Position numbers and translations under genes: made by a program. This document shows positions 1 through 5,386 of a DNA stretch of 7,419 nt, piece by piece. Position 1 is the first letter of the stretch. Every line of letters begins with the position of its first letter. Under the pieces are notes generated by a model that did no database searches, had not been told where the DNA came from, and worked only from the letters and a program-made list of their open reading frames with translations. The stretch is from Massilia sp. (GTDB taxonomy: Bacteria; Pseudomonadota; Gammaproteobacteria; Burkholderiales; Burkholderiaceae_D). Where the stretch lies: positions 1 through 7,419 of the forward strand of contig JAQGNM010000374.1 of the NCBI GenBank assembly GCA_028291845.1. Direction: 5' to 3'.

Positions 1-221
1 GAAAACGGGCCCTCTCCCGACTTGGCCGACAGCAGTTCGGCGGCTACCGACAGGGCGGCCATCACGGCGATGCGGTCGTTGCCCTTGACCTTGCCGGAGT
101 CGCGCAAGGCGGTCATTTTGCCGTCCAAATAAATCACCGCTTCTTTCAAAGCGCGCTCCTCGCCTTCGCGACAAGCCAGGCGGTAGGGGTGGCCCATGAT
201 GCTGACATCGAGCTGGATCAT
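1..221 (-). CDS. zapA: Cell division protein ZapA (C-terminal end outside window)
   Basis: ZapA is a small cytoplasmic protein that binds FtsZ and bundles its protofilaments at the division ring. The reverse strand from ATG at 221-219 gives 73 codons without a stop up to the window edge, so the C-terminal part is missing. The protein starts MIQLDVSIMGHPYRLAC, the short beta-hairpin head typical of ZapA. It continues with an acidic/basic helix (EGEERALKEAVIYLDGKM, about residues 19-36) and the conserved stretch around residues 45-66 (KGNDRIAVMAALSVAAELL), which corresponds to the start of the long dimerisation helix. The start codon overlaps the stop of the upstream coiled-coil gene (ATGA), which points to translational coupling. 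The family call rests on recognised sequence pattern and is strong; the overlap with a ZapB-like gene supports it. Confidence 0.92.
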   Translation of the reverse strand, partial: MIQLDVSIMGHPYRLACREGEERALKEAVIYLDGKMTALRDSGKVKGNDRIAVMAALSVAAELLSAKSGEGPF

Positions 222-490
222 CGCGCCACCTCCGCGCCGGCGGCGACGACGTGGTCGGCGGCCGGATCGGCGCTGCCGTCGCCGGGCTCGTCATCGGCGG
301 GCACCGGGATTTGCGCGATCAGGGCGCCGATGCGCTGGCGCGCTTCGGCCAGGCGCTGGCGGTGTTGGGCGTTGTCGGCCGCAAGTTGCACATTGGTCTG
401 GCGCAGCTCGGCATTTTCACGCCGCAACGCCGCCGTCAGTTCGGCAAGCTGGTCGATCTTGAGGGATAGGTCTTGGAATTCAGAAATCAT
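218..490 (-). CDS. Small coiled-coil protein, ZapB-like
   Basis: This 90-residue protein lies directly upstream of zapA and shares an ATGA stop/start overlap with it. Residues 5-60 are a continuous predicted coiled coil rich in Leu, Glu, Gln and Arg. Hydrophobic positions recur at heptad-like spacing (L8, I12, L15, L18, L22, L29, L36). The last 30 residues are Pro/Ala/Asp-rich and probably disordered. There is no signal peptide or membrane segment. Size, coiled coil and position are those of the ZapB/DUF904-like proteins that sit next to zapA in proteobacteria, so a role in linking or tuning the Z-ring is inferred. The identity with ZapB itself is not proven, because coiled coils match many things. 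The ATG at 490-488 is the only ATG in this frame and has no Shine-Dalgarno sequence; the promoter places the transcript start almost on it. Confidence 0.82.
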   Translation of the reverse strand: MISEFQDLSLKIDQLAELTAALRRENAELRQTNVQLAADNAQHRQRLAEARQRIGALIAQIPVPADDEPGDGSADPAADHVVAAGAEVAR

Positions 491-495
491 TCGTC

Positions 496-525
496 ACTAT
501 AGAACTTGGCGGCAATCGCAGTCAA
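496..525 (-). promoter_or_regulatory. Sigma70-type promoter for the zapB-like/zapA pair
   Basis: Reading the minus strand, a -35 box TTGACT (525-520) is separated by 18 bases from a -10 box TATAGT (501-496). Each box differs from the sigma70 consensus at one position. The expected transcription start is at about 489-490, which coincides with the ATG of the coiled-coil gene. It directs transcription away from groESL. Confidence 0.65.
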
Positions 526-551
526 CCGAATCAGCCCGGTTGCGCCGCCAA
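506..551. repeat. Imperfect nested palindrome over the zap promoter
   Basis: The outer arms TTGGCGG (506-512) and CCGCCAA (545-551) are perfectly complementary. Inside them, AACCG (524-528) pairs with CGGTT (537-541). The outer left arm lies in the spacer of the minus-strand promoter and the inner left arm abuts its -35 box. It could therefore be an operator or a DNA/RNA hairpin upstream of the zap genes. The complementarity is directly visible; the function is unknown. Confidence 0.35.
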
Positions 552-608
552 TCTGACGCGATAGTAATGTGCGGCGCCATGGTTGCCGGCCCCGGACAGC
601 GCGTCAGA
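552..608. repeat. 9-bp inverted repeat in the divergent intergenic region
   Basis: TCTGACGCG (552-560) is the exact reverse complement of CGCGTCAGA (600-608), with 39 bases between them. It lies between the two divergent promoters, about 35 bases upstream of the groE -35 box. It may be a protein-binding site or a chance match. Confidence 0.3.
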
Positions 609-642
609 CGGAGCATAAAAGCGAAATAGTTCAGAACGAGAG

Positions 643-672
643 CTTGAAATAGGGGGTTATCGTCCCTATAAT
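643..672 (+). promoter_or_regulatory. groESL promoter, overlapping sigma70 and sigma32 motifs
   Basis: As a sigma70 promoter it reads TTGAAA (644-649), 17 bases, TATAAT (667-672): one mismatch in -35 and a perfect -10. The same DNA also reads as a heat-shock sigma32 promoter: CTTGAAA (643-649), 14 bases, CCCTATAA (664-671), against the known pattern CTTGAAA-N13-15-CCCCATNT. The expected start of transcription is near 679, inside the CIRCE operator, so a bound repressor would block initiation. Confidence 0.8.
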
Positions 673-698
673 TAGCACTCGTTGGCGGAGAGTGCTAA
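672..698 (+). promoter_or_regulatory. CIRCE operator (HrcA binding site)
   Basis: The arms TTAGCACTC (672-680) and GAGTGCTAA (690-698) flank a 9-base spacer and match the CIRCE consensus perfectly. CIRCE is bound by the heat-labile repressor HrcA, whose activity depends on GroEL, giving feedback control of chaperonin synthesis. Here it overlaps the end of the -10 box and the predicted transcription start. hrcA itself is not in the window. Confidence 0.97.
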
Positions 699-817
699 CA
701 CCGCCTTCACCAATTTACGCAGGCATGTCCCTCGCGGGACCGCTGTCCGAAGCACCAGGCAGACGCCGGACGTTTCCGGGACCGTCAGTCAAACCATTGA
801 TTATTAAGGAGTCTTAC

Positions 818-1108
818 ATGAACCTTCGCCCTTTGCACGATCGCGTCATCGTCAAACGTCTCGACCAGGAAACCAAAACCGCCTCCGGCCTGATCATTCC
901 TGATGCAGCTGCTGAAAAACCGGATCAAGGCGAAGTGCTCGCAGTCGGTAACGGCAAGGTCCAGGACGACGGCAAAGTACGCGCCCTCGAAGTGAAGGTC
1001 GGCGACCGTGTTCTGTTCGGCAAATACTCGGGCCAGGCCGTCAAGGTCGACGGCGAAGAGCTGCTGGTCATGCGCGAAGAAGACATCATGGCCGTGCTGG
1101 TCAAGTAA
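818..1108 (+). CDS. groES: Co-chaperonin GroES (10 kDa, Cpn10)
   Basis: GroES forms a heptameric lid that closes the GroEL folding chamber in the cytoplasm. The 96-residue product has the family's usual length. It starts MNLRPLHDRVIVKR, has the mobile GroEL-binding loop at about residues 17-34 with the hydrophobic contact GLIIPD (24-29), and contains the conserved stretch KVGDRVLFGKYSG (60-72). It ends in EEDIMAVLVK. The ATG at 818 is chosen over an in-frame ATG at 692 because it gives the family N-terminus. It also follows a strong ribosome-binding site, AAGGAG (806-811), 6 bases upstream; position 692 lies inside the CIRCE element. The gene is first in the groESL operon, with a 52-base gap to groEL. 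The leader from the predicted start near 679 is about 139 bases and contains two small hairpins (727-740 and 766-779). Confidence 0.98.
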   Translation: MNLRPLHDRVIVKRLDQETKTASGLIIPDAAAEKPDQGEVLAVGNGKVQDDGKVRALEVKVGDRVLFGKYSGQAVKVDGEELLVMREEDIMAVLVK

Positions 1109-1160
1109 TCAGCAGCTGCGCTTGTCCAACAACTAATAATTTCCTACCGGAGAATCACAC

Positions 1161-2813
1161 ATGGCATCTAAAGACGTAGTATTTGGCGACAGCGCCCGTT
1201 CGAAAATGGTTGAAGGCGTCAATATCCTCGCCAACGCCGTTAAAGTCACCCTCGGCCCGAAAGGCCGCAACGTCGTGCTCGAGCGCTCGTTCGGCGCGCC
1301 GACCGTGACCAAGGATGGTGTATCGGTCGCCAAAGAGATCGAACTCAAAGACAAGCTCATGAACATGGGCGCGCAGATGGTCAAGGAAGTCGCTTCGCGC
1401 ACCAGCGACAATGCCGGCGACGGCACCACCACCGCCACCGTGCTGGCCCAGGCGATTGTCCGCGAAGGCATGAAATTCGTTGCCGCCGGCATGAACCCGA
1501 TGGACCTCAAGCGCGGCATCGACAAGGCAGTCGCTGCCACCGTCGAACAGCTGGCAATCATCAGCAAGCCTTGCAACACCACCCGCGAAGTTGCCCAGGT
1601 CGGCTCGATCTCGGCCAACTCGGACACCTCGATCGGCGAGCGCATCGCTGAAGCGATGGAAAAAGTCGGCAAGGAAGGCGTCATCACCGTCGAAGACGGC
1701 AAGTCGCTGAACGACGAACTCGACATCGTCGAAGGCATGCAGTTCGATCGCGGCTACCTGTCGCCATACTTCATCAACAATCCGGACAAGCAAGTTGCCG
1801 TGCAAGACAGCCCGTTCGTCCTGCTGTGCGACAAGAAGATCTCGAACATCCGCGACCTGCTGCCGATTCTCGAACAAGTCGCCAAAGCCTGCCGTCCTCT
1901 GCTGATCATCGCCGAAGACATCGAAGGCGAAGCGCTGGCCACTCTGGTGGTCAACAACATCCGCGGCATCCTGAAAACCTGCGCCGTCAAGGCCCCGGGC
2001 TTCGGCGACCGTCGTAAAGCCATGCTCGAAGACATCGCCATCCTGACCGGCGGCCAGGTGATCGCCGAAGAAGTCGGCCTGACCCTCGAGAAAGTCACCC
2101 TGGCCGAACTGGGCCAGGCCAAGCGCATCGAAGTGGGCAAGGAAAACACCATCATCATCGACGGCGCCGGTCAAGCCGAAGCGATCGAAGCGCGCGTCAA
2201 GCAAGTGCGCATCCAGATCGAAGAAGCGACCTCGGACTACGACCGTGAAAAGCTGCAAGAGCGCGTGGCCAAGCTGGCCGGCGGCGTTGCAGTGATCAAG
2301 GTCGGCGCTGCCACCGAAGTCGAGATGAAGGAAAAGAAAGCCCGCGTCGAAGACGCACTGCACGCAACCCGCGCTGCCGTTGAAGAAGGCATCGTGCCAG
2401 GCGGCGGCGTTGCCCTGCTGCGCGCCCGCGCCAACATCAACGTCAAAGGCGACAATCCTGACCAGGAAGCTGGCATCAAGATCGTCCTGCGCGCCATGGA
2501 AGAGCCACTGCGCATGATCGTGCAAAACGCCGGCGAAGAGCCATCGGTAGTCGTCGCAGCTGTATTGGCCGACACCGGCAACTTCGGCTACAACGCCGCC
2601 AACGGCACCTACGGCGACATGGTCGAAATGGGCGTTCTCGACCCAGCAAAGGTCACCCGTTCGGCCCTGCAAAACGCTGCTTCGATCGCCGGCCTGATGC
2701 TGACGACCGACGCCATGGTCTGCGAACTGGCGGAAGACAAGGCAAATGGCGGCGGCATGGGCGGCGGCATGGGTGGTATGGGCGGCATGGGCGGTATGGA
2801 CGGCATGATGTAA
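1161..2813 (+). CDS. groEL: Chaperonin GroEL (60 kDa, Cpn60)
   Basis: GroEL is the ATP-driven double-ring chaperonin that encloses non-native proteins together with GroES. The 550-residue product is full length. Visible landmarks are the ATP-site loop LGPKGRNV (31-38), DGTTT (87-91, with Asp87), the catalytic Asp398 within KARVEDALHATRAA, the apical-domain stretch KAPGFGDRRKAM (277-288) and the GGGVAL loop (414-419). The C-terminal tail is Gly-Gly-Met-rich (530-550). Cysteines are at 138, 223, 244, 274 and 521, three of them in the apical domain. The ATG at 1161 follows GGAG (1149-1152) by 8 bases. It is second in the operon after groES and ends before an intrinsic terminator. Codon use is even and typical of a highly expressed gene. 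This looks like the main housekeeping copy, since it carries groES, CIRCE and a strong promoter. Confidence 0.99.
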   Translation: MASKDVVFGDSARSKMVEGVNILANAVKVTLGPKGRNVVLERSFGAPTVTKDGVSVAKEIELKDKLMNMGAQMVKEVASRTSDNAGDGTTTATVLAQAIVREGMKFVAAGMNPMDLKRGIDKAVAATVEQLAIISKPCNTTREVAQVGSISANSDTSIGERIAEAMEKVGKEGVITVEDGKSLNDELDIVEGMQFDRGYLSPYFINNPDKQVAVQDSPFVLLCDKKISNIRDLLPILEQVAKACRPLLIIAEDIEGEALATLVVNNIRGILKTCAVKAPGFGDRRKAMLEDIAILTGGQVIAEEVGLTLEKVTLAELGQAKRIEVGKENTIIIDGAGQAEAIEARVKQVRIQIEEATSDYDREKLQERVAKLAGGVAVIKVGAATEVEMKEKKARVEDALHATRAAVEEGIVPGGGVALLRARANINVKGDNPDQEAGIKIVLRAMEEPLRMIVQNAGEEPSVVVAAVLADTGNFGYNAANGTYGDMVEMGVLDPAKVTRSALQNAASIAGLMLTTDAMVCELAEDKANGGGMGGGMGGMGGMGGMDGMM

Positions 2814-2824
2814 TTTGCCGGCCC

Positions 2825-2842
2825 TGGAGCCTTTTGGCTCCA
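2825..2842 (+). other. Short hairpin after groEL
   Basis: TGGAGCC (2825-2831) and GGCTCCA (2836-2842) form a perfect 7-bp stem around a TTTT loop, starting 12 bases after the groEL stop. No T-run follows, so it is not a terminator on its own. It may protect the 3' end of the mRNA or help termination at the next hairpin. Confidence 0.6.
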
Positions 2843-2855
2843 TCGCTTGACAATG

Positions 2856-2882
2856 AATGGCCACCTTCGGGTGGCCATTTTT
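2856..2882 (+). terminator. Intrinsic terminator of the groESL operon
   Basis: AATGGCCACC (2856-2865) and GGTGGCCATT (2870-2879) form a perfect 10-bp stem closed by a stable TTCG tetraloop. A run of five T (2878-2882) follows and overlaps the stem foot. Its position 43 bases after the groEL stop fits the end of the operon. Confidence 0.92.
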
Positions 2883-2901
2883 ACGTCCGGGATGCCTTGT
2901 A

Positions 2902-2930
2902 TTGCTCGACTGCCAAGGCTGGTTTAGACT
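2902..2930 (+). promoter_or_regulatory. Weak candidate promoter for the lipoprotein gene
   Basis: TTGCTC (2902-2907), 17 bases, then TAGACT (2925-2930) is the best sigma70-like pair between the groESL terminator and the lipoprotein gene, with three and four consensus matches. The predicted start near 2937 would leave a leader of about 20 bases. A separate promoter is expected because of the terminator just upstream; this particular match is weak. Confidence 0.3.
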
Positions 2931-2956
2931 GCATCGAAACAACCCGGTCCCTCGCC

Positions 2957-3409
2957 ATGCACAAACCCGCTTCTCCTTCCAGACACCGCCAGCTGATCGC
3001 CCTTGCCATCTTCGTTGCCGTGTCGTCGACCGTGCTGGGATGCCGCGAGCGCAGCGCCCCGGCGGCGCCGGCGGCAAGCACCGCCGCCGCCACGAGCAAG
3101 GCGCAGGCCATCGAGCGCCTGATGGCGCTGCCGGAACTGAAAGCGTGGTCGGCGGCGATTGAAAAGGCGTCGGCGGGCAGCGCCCATGGCGCCGTGATCG
3201 AATACGACCAGGCGCCGCGGCTGATCGATGGCCAGCGCTACTATCAACTCAGTTTTGTCGAAAACGGCAAGGATGCGGTGCACCGTTGGGAAGATTTTTT
3301 GGTGGCGGAGAAGGATGGCGCCATTCTGGTGGACGACGGCGCCAGTGACAAGGTGATGTCGCTGGAGCAGTGGCGAGCGGCCAAGCGGCCGATGGAACGC
3401 GTGCGATGA
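2957..3409 (+). CDS. Putative small lipoprotein of unknown function
   Basis: I do not recognise this 150-residue protein. Residues 1-28 look like a lipoprotein signal: a basic start with R9, H10, R11, a hydrophobic core (about 13-22) and a lipobox-like VLGC with Cys29 as the presumed lipidated residue. An Ala/Ser/Pro-rich linker follows (about 33-48). A soluble domain from about 49 to 150 includes LMALPELKAW, then YYQLSFVENGKDAVHRWEDF and a C-terminal SLEQWRAAKRP. The mix of aromatic strands and a final helix suggests a small periplasm-facing alpha/beta domain. The ATG at 2957 is chosen because it gives the signal peptide; the in-frame ATG at 2834 would start inside the hairpins after groEL. 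No clear Shine-Dalgarno sequence is seen. It is flanked by a terminator and a convergent gene, so it is probably monocistronic. GC-rich third codon positions support real coding. Confidence 0.75.
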   Translation: MHKPASPSRHRQLIALAIFVAVSSTVLGCRERSAPAAPAASTAAATSKAQAIERLMALPELKAWSAAIEKASAGSAHGAVIEYDQAPRLIDGQRYYQLSFVENGKDAVHRWEDFLVAEKDGAILVDDGASDKVMSLEQWRAAKRPMERVR

Positions 3410-3421
3410 GCTGACGGTGGC

Positions 3422-3535
3422 AGCAGGGGGACTGGCACGGCACGGTGCCTGTCCCATGCCTGCCTACATCGCACTGTGCCTCGGATCGAACATGGGACAG
3501 GCACCCGCGCATGCGCGGATGCCAGTCCCCCTGCT
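3422..3535. repeat. REPIN-like nested palindromic element
   Basis: Outer arms of 16 bp (3422-3437 and 3520-3535, AGCAGGGGGACTGGCA and its exact complement) enclose inner arms of 15 bp (3444-3458 and 3491-3505, GGTGCCTGTCCCATG and its exact complement). The core GGGAC(T/A)GGCAC occurs four times in alternating orientation: 3428-3438 plus, 3445-3455 minus, 3494-3504 plus, and 3520-3530 minus with one terminal change. Each half can also fold alone as a hairpin with a single central mismatch. A perfect 14-bp palindrome (3505-3518) lies in the right half. This is the layout of a REPIN, two REP sequences in inverted order, normally mobilised by a RAYT transposase encoded elsewhere. It fills nearly all of the gap between two convergent genes and could also stop transcription from both sides. 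The structure is certain; the REPIN name is inferred. Confidence 0.8.
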
Positions 3536-5156
3536 AAACCGCCAATTGCCCAAACCACCCGCCAAACCCCGGCAGCGTGACCGCGCCGTCGACAGCGTCG
3601 CCAGCCAGCCCATGCCCGCCAACCGCGGTTGCCCCTTTCGCCTCGGCCCACGCGAACCTTACCGGCTCGGACCCCAGATTAAAAATCGCCAGCATGGCCG
3701 GCATCCCCGCGACATCGCGGCGCAGCGCCAGGATCGGCTCGGGCGCATCGAAAAACACGATATCGCCGCGGGTCAGTTGCGGCTGCGCTTTTCGCCACTT
3801 GATCAAGCAGCGCGCGGCGTTGAGCGGCGACGCTGCATCGGCATCCTGCAGCGACTCGGCGGCCGCGATGTGGGCCGGATCGAGCGGCAGCCACGGCGTG
3901 CCGGTGGTGAAACCGCCATTTGGCGCCTGATTCGTCCACGGCATCGGCGTGCGGCAGCCGTCGCGGCCCTTGAACTCGGGCCAGAAGGTGATGCCGTACG
4001 GGTCCTGCAGCAGTTCATATGGGACGTCGGCCTCGGTCAGGGCCAGTTCGTCGCCCTGATACAGGCATGGCGTGCCCTTCAAGGCCATCTGCATCGCCAG
4101 CACCACCCGCGCCAGCGCGGGCGTGGGCTGGTCGCCGCCCCAGCGCGTCATCACGCGGATGCTGTCGTGATTCCCCACCGACCACGAGGCCCAGCCGCCC
4201 TTGACGCGCGCTTCGAACTGTTCGACCTGAGTGCGGATGCGGTGGGCCGAAAACTCCGGCGTGAGCAGGTTAAAACTGTAGGCAAGATGGAGCTTGTCGC
4301 CGTCGGCGGTATATTCGGCCATCACCGCCAGCGCATCGTCGGCGCCCACTTCGCCGATGGCGATGGCGCCATACTCGTTGAGCACCTCGCGCACGCGCAC
4401 CAGGTAAGGGACGTTCTCGGGGCGGGTCTTGTCGTAGATGTGGGCCTGCATGCCGTAGGGGTTGACATCGGTCACCGAGGCGGTGTCGCGGGTGGTCGCC
4501 GGAGGATTGCTGCGCAATTGCGTATCGTGAAAATGGTAATTGCAGGCGTCCATGCGCACGCCATCGACGCCGCGCTCGAGCCAGAAGCGCAGGTTGTCGA
4601 GGTGGACCTGCTGCACTTGCGGATTGTGGAAATTCATGTCTGGCTGGCTGGCCAGGAAGTTGTGCAGGTAGTACTGGCGGCGCCTGCTGTCCCACTGCCA
4701 CGACGAACCGCCGAACACGCTGAGCCAGTTATTCGGCGGATTGCCGTCCTCGCGCGGATCGGCCCAGACGTACCAGTCGGCCTTCGGATTGTCGCGGCTG
4801 GCGCGGCTTTCGACGAACCACGGATGGAATTCAGCGGTGTGCGACCACACCTGGTCGATCATGATTTTCAGGCCGAGCGCGTGGGCGCGTTCGATCAGCC
4901 GGTCGAAATCGGCCAGGGTGCCGAACAAGGGATCGACGTCCCGGTAGTCGGCGACGTCGTAGCCGAAGTCCTTCATGGGAGAAGTGAAAAACGGCGAAAT
5001 CCAGACGATGTCGACGCCGAGGCTGGCGATATAGCCCAGCTTTTCGGTGATGCCGGCCAGGTCGCCGACGCCGTCGCCGTTGGTGTCGAGGAAGCTGCGT
5101 GGATAAACCTGGTAGATGGTGGCTTCGCGCCACCACGGCGTGTCGTTGACGATCAT
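3534..5156 (-). CDS. Alpha-glucosidase, glycoside hydrolase family 13 (GH13_23-like)
   Basis: This enzyme releases glucose from the non-reducing end of maltose, maltooligosaccharides or related alpha-glucosides by a retaining mechanism. The 540-residue product has the usual length. From the N-terminus there are WWREATIYQVYPRSF (8-22), a calcium-site loop DTNGDGVGD (24-32), region I DQVWSHT (101-107), QPDMNFHNPQVQ (171-182), the nucleophile Asp203 in GVDGVRMDA, the acid/base Glu269 in AIGEV, and the transition-state Asp331 in SVGNHDS. All three catalytic residues are present. The QVWSHT form is that of the subfamily with Halomonas and Xanthomonas alpha-glucosidases, some with strong transglucosylation. 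No signal peptide is seen, so it is probably cytoplasmic. The ATG at 5156 is chosen from family N-termini; the frame is open further upstream to 5372, but that part has no family similarity and covers the promoter. No Shine-Dalgarno sequence is evident. The gene is divergent from the transporter/pullulanase pair, and its TAG stop overlaps the edge of the REPIN-like element. Confidence 0.95.
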   Translation of the reverse strand: MIVNDTPWWREATIYQVYPRSFLDTNGDGVGDLAGITEKLGYIASLGVDIVWISPFFTSPMKDFGYDVADYRDVDPLFGTLADFDRLIERAHALGLKIMIDQVWSHTAEFHPWFVESRASRDNPKADWYVWADPREDGNPPNNWLSVFGGSSWQWDSRRRQYYLHNFLASQPDMNFHNPQVQQVHLDNLRFWLERGVDGVRMDACNYHFHDTQLRSNPPATTRDTASVTDVNPYGMQAHIYDKTRPENVPYLVRVREVLNEYGAIAIGEVGADDALAVMAEYTADGDKLHLAYSFNLLTPEFSAHRIRTQVEQFEARVKGGWASWSVGNHDSIRVMTRWGGDQPTPALARVVLAMQMALKGTPCLYQGDELALTEADVPYELLQDPYGITFWPEFKGRDGCRTPMPWTNQAPNGGFTTGTPWLPLDPAHIAAAESLQDADAASPLNAARCLIKWRKAQPQLTRGDIVFFDAPEPILALRRDVAGMPAMLAIFNLGSEPVRFAWAEAKGATAVGGHGLAGDAVDGAVTLPGFGGWFGQLAV

Positions 5157-5186
5157 GGAAATTAGGCTGAGTAATGATTTGTAGAT

Positions 5187-5215
5187 AATATACAGCAGAG
5201 AGCGGCGGCAGACAA
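5187..5215 (-). promoter_or_regulatory. Candidate sigma70 promoter for the alpha-glucosidase
   Basis: On the minus strand TTGTCT (5215-5210), 17 bases, TATATT (5192-5187) give four and five consensus matches with ideal spacing. The predicted start near 5180 leaves a 24-base leader before the ATG at 5156. The -35 box lies in the left arm of an inverted repeat (5211-5218/5231-5238), so a protein bound there would compete with RNA polymerase. Confidence 0.55.
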
Positions 5216-5302
5216 TCGCCCCTGGCGACACGATTGTCCTTTGTTTCAAAGGCTTAGCCTCTATCCGAGGCAGTCTGGGTGGCGATTCGGTAGTCAAACT
5301 AC
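5211..5302. repeat. Four short inverted repeats in the divergent control region
   Basis: Four perfect inverted repeats follow each other within 92 bases: GACAATCG/CGATTGTC (5211-5218/5231-5238, 12-base gap), CCTTTG/CAAAGG (5238-5243/5247-5252, 3-base gap), GCCTC/GAGGC (5257-5261/5267-5271) and GTAGT/ACTAC (5290-5294/5298-5302). They lie between the divergent promoters of the alpha-glucosidase and the transporter. The first covers the alpha-glucosidase -35 box. One or more may be operators for a sugar-responsive repressor such as a LacI-family protein, but none matches an operator I can name, and no regulator gene is in the window. Confidence 0.45.
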
Positions 5303-5330
5303 ATTCAGAATGCTGTGTTCGAATTAACTG

Positions 5331-5359
5331 TTGCGAGTTCAGCAGCGACGCTCTAGTAT
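5331..5359 (+). promoter_or_regulatory. Candidate sigma70 promoter for the transporter-pullulanase unit
   Basis: TTGCGA (5331-5336), 17 bases, TAGTAT (5354-5359) have four consensus matches in each box. The predicted start near 5366 leaves a leader of about 21 bases that contains the ribosome-binding site AGGGGG (5376-5381), 5 bases before the transporter ATG. Confidence 0.5.
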
Positions 5360-5386
5360 CGCGTCTGGTCAATACAGGGGGTCCCC

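Noticed and set aside
692..817. Upstream ATG for groES at 692
   Set aside because: It lies inside the CIRCE element with no ribosome-binding site and would add 42 residues not found in GroES; 818 has AAGGAG and the family N-terminus.
2825..2842. First hairpin after groEL as the terminator
   Set aside because: No T-run follows it; the second hairpin (2856-2882) has the full terminator pattern.
1155..3077. 640-residue open frame on the minus strand across groEL
   Set aside because: It is the antisense of groEL in a GC-rich genome, with low-complexity His/Asp/Val composition and no recognisable domain; it also crosses the groESL terminator.
3417..5165. 582-residue open frame on the plus strand across the alpha-glucosidase
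   Set aside because: It is the mirror of a gene with all GH13 catalytic motifs; its product is Arg/Ala/Val-rich with no family resemblance, and it runs through the palindromic element.
5157..5372. N-terminal extension of the alpha-glucosidase to 5372
   Set aside because: The extra 72 residues do not resemble the family, are not a signal peptide, and cover the candidate promoter and inverted repeats.
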